DNA of 6,256 bases from Spirochaetaceae bacterium (GTDB taxonomy: Bacteria > Spirochaetota > Spirochaetia > SZUA-6 > Fen-1364). Below are positions 5,491-6,256 of the stretch, piece after piece (within the stretch, counting starts at the first letter, position 1; the number at the start of each line of letters is the position of its first letter). The translations under genes were made by a program, and so were the position numbers. The stretch covers positions 1 through 6,256 of the forward strand of contig PMDT01000031.1 in NCBI GenBank assembly GCA_003154555.1. The letters run 5' to 3'. The notes under the pieces are model-generated. The model made no database searches and was not told the origin of the DNA. It saw only the letters and a program-made list of their open reading frames with translations.

Positions 5491-6256
5491 TGACATCTCG
5501 TGAAAGGGTGCAAAGGACCATCGAGTTCAGGGAGCCGGACCGCGTGCCGATCGACCTTGGGGGCATGAAGGCATCCGGGATCAACGTGGCCACCTATGCC
5601 CGTCTGAAGGAACGCCTGGGCATCCGCAGCCCCACGCGGGTTCTCGACCCACGGTTCATGATCGCGGAGGTCGAGAGGGAAGTGCTTTCTCGAATTCACG
5701 GTGACGTGCTTCCGGTGGATCTTTCGGGCATTCAAGCGGCGGTGCGGCCCGCGAAGGAGTGGCAGCCGCGAACCCTCTTTGACGGCACTCCCGTGCTTTT
5801 TCCTCCCGGCACCTCGATCCGCGAAGACTCGGAGGGCGCCTGGGTGCTGATGAACCCCGACGGCTCTTCTTCGAGCTTCCGCATGCCCAGGGGCGGCTAT
5901 TACTTCGACGACGTCTCCTTCAATCGCGGAGCCGGAATCGACCCGGCAAAGTTCCAGCCCCAGGCGGACATCCCGGACGCATCGTTGCGGCTGATGGCAG
6001 ACTATGCCGGCGGGCTTTATCGTGACACCGACTACGCGCTTCTGGGATGGGGTTTCGGGGTTTGCTTTCTCGGCCTGAGCCTGATTACTGAAAGGTCACA
6101 GAATATCGCGCAGGGAATGCCCGACGAGTGGATGATGATGCTTTTAACGGAGAGAGAGACCTGCCACGAGCTCATGGACCGCTCCGTGGAGGCGGCTATA
6201 CGCTGCCTGAAACTGGTAAACGAGGCCGTCGGGGGCTGCTGCTTCGCGTGGGGGAT
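5490..6256 (+). CDS. Uroporphyrinogen decarboxylase-like (UroD/MtaA-type) protein, 3' partial
   Basis: The reading frame is open from the ATG at 5490 to the window end, giving 255 residues. The opening TSRERVQRTIEFREPDRVPID is the standard start of UroD-superfamily proteins (R-E-R-V ... F-x-x-P-D-R-V-P-I-D). Other marks are a Gly-rich segment LGGMKASGIN near 23-32, VLDPRFMIAE (51-60), MPRGGYYFDDV (132-142), and a helix-rich stretch from 170 on with LGWGFGVCFLGLSL. This TIM-barrel family includes true haem-pathway UroD and, more often in anaerobes, corrinoid-protein methyltransferases (MtaA, MtbA, CmuA types). The divergent middle segment and the setting argue for the second group rather than HemE. 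The zinc-binding residues that would support a methyltransferase lie in the missing C-terminal part, so the reaction cannot be assigned. It is translationally coupled to the larA-like gene, which suggests a shared pathway. Confidence 0.85.
   Translation, partial: MTSRERVQRTIEFREPDRVPIDLGGMKASGINVATYARLKERLGIRSPTRVLDPRFMIAEVEREVLSRIHGDVLPVDLSGIQAAVRPAKEWQPRTLFDGTPVLFPPGTSIREDSEGAWVLMNPDGSSSSFRMPRGGYYFDDVSFNRGAGIDPAKFQPQADIPDASLRLMADYAGGLYRDTDYALLGWGFGVCFLGLSLITERSQNIAQGMPDEWMMMLLTERETCHELMDRSVEAAIRCLKLVNEAVGGCCFAWG

Noticed and set aside
5490..6256. Calling the last gene hemE (haem-pathway uroporphyrinogen decarboxylase)
   Set aside because: The middle segment and the catabolic-looking neighbourhood fit the MtaA/CmuA-like branch better, and the C-terminal half needed to decide is missing.

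Overview
The window (6,256 bp, GC-rich, roughly 60% by eye) is a compact plus-strand stretch of a bacterial chromosome. It holds five genes; the first and last run off the window edges. No rRNA, tRNA, CRISPR array, insertion sequence or attachment site was seen. The host is probably an anaerobe or facultative anaerobe: a YesM/YesN-type two-component pair, a nickel-dependent LarA-type racemase and a UroD-like methyltransferase are a mix common in Spirochaetota, Bacillota and anaerobic Deltaproteobacteria. The sequence alone does not settle the phylum.

Region 1 (1-1917) is a two-component system. It comprises the C-terminal ATPase end of a LytS/YesM-type sensor kinase and, 25 bp later, a complete YesN-type response regulator (CheY receiver, unassigned middle region, AraC-type DNA-binding domain). 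No transporter or sugar-use gene, the usual partners of such pairs, lies immediately downstream.

Region 2 (1918-2246) is a 329-bp gap with no convincing gene. It holds a weak hairpin just after the regulator, a possible extended -10 promoter (2134-2142), and a strong Shine-Dalgarno-like sequence (2210-2220) that lies too far from the next start codon to serve it in the ordinary way.

Region 3 (2247-6256) looks like one transcription unit of three genes, separated by 4 bp and then by a 1-bp stop/start overlap. The first gene is a 644-residue GHKL ATPase of the MutL/MORC/Hsp90 kind. It carries a basic N-terminal tail, an internal Ig-like beta domain and a C-terminal helical block. The second is a LarA-family (DUF2088) protein with all the nickel-pincer-cofactor and catalytic residues in place. 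The third is the N-terminal 255 residues of a UroD/MtaA-like TIM-barrel protein. The last two plausibly belong to one catabolic pathway for a 2-hydroxy acid or a methylated compound. Why a MutL/MORC-like ATPase is the first gene of that unit is unclear, and this is the most interesting feature of the window.
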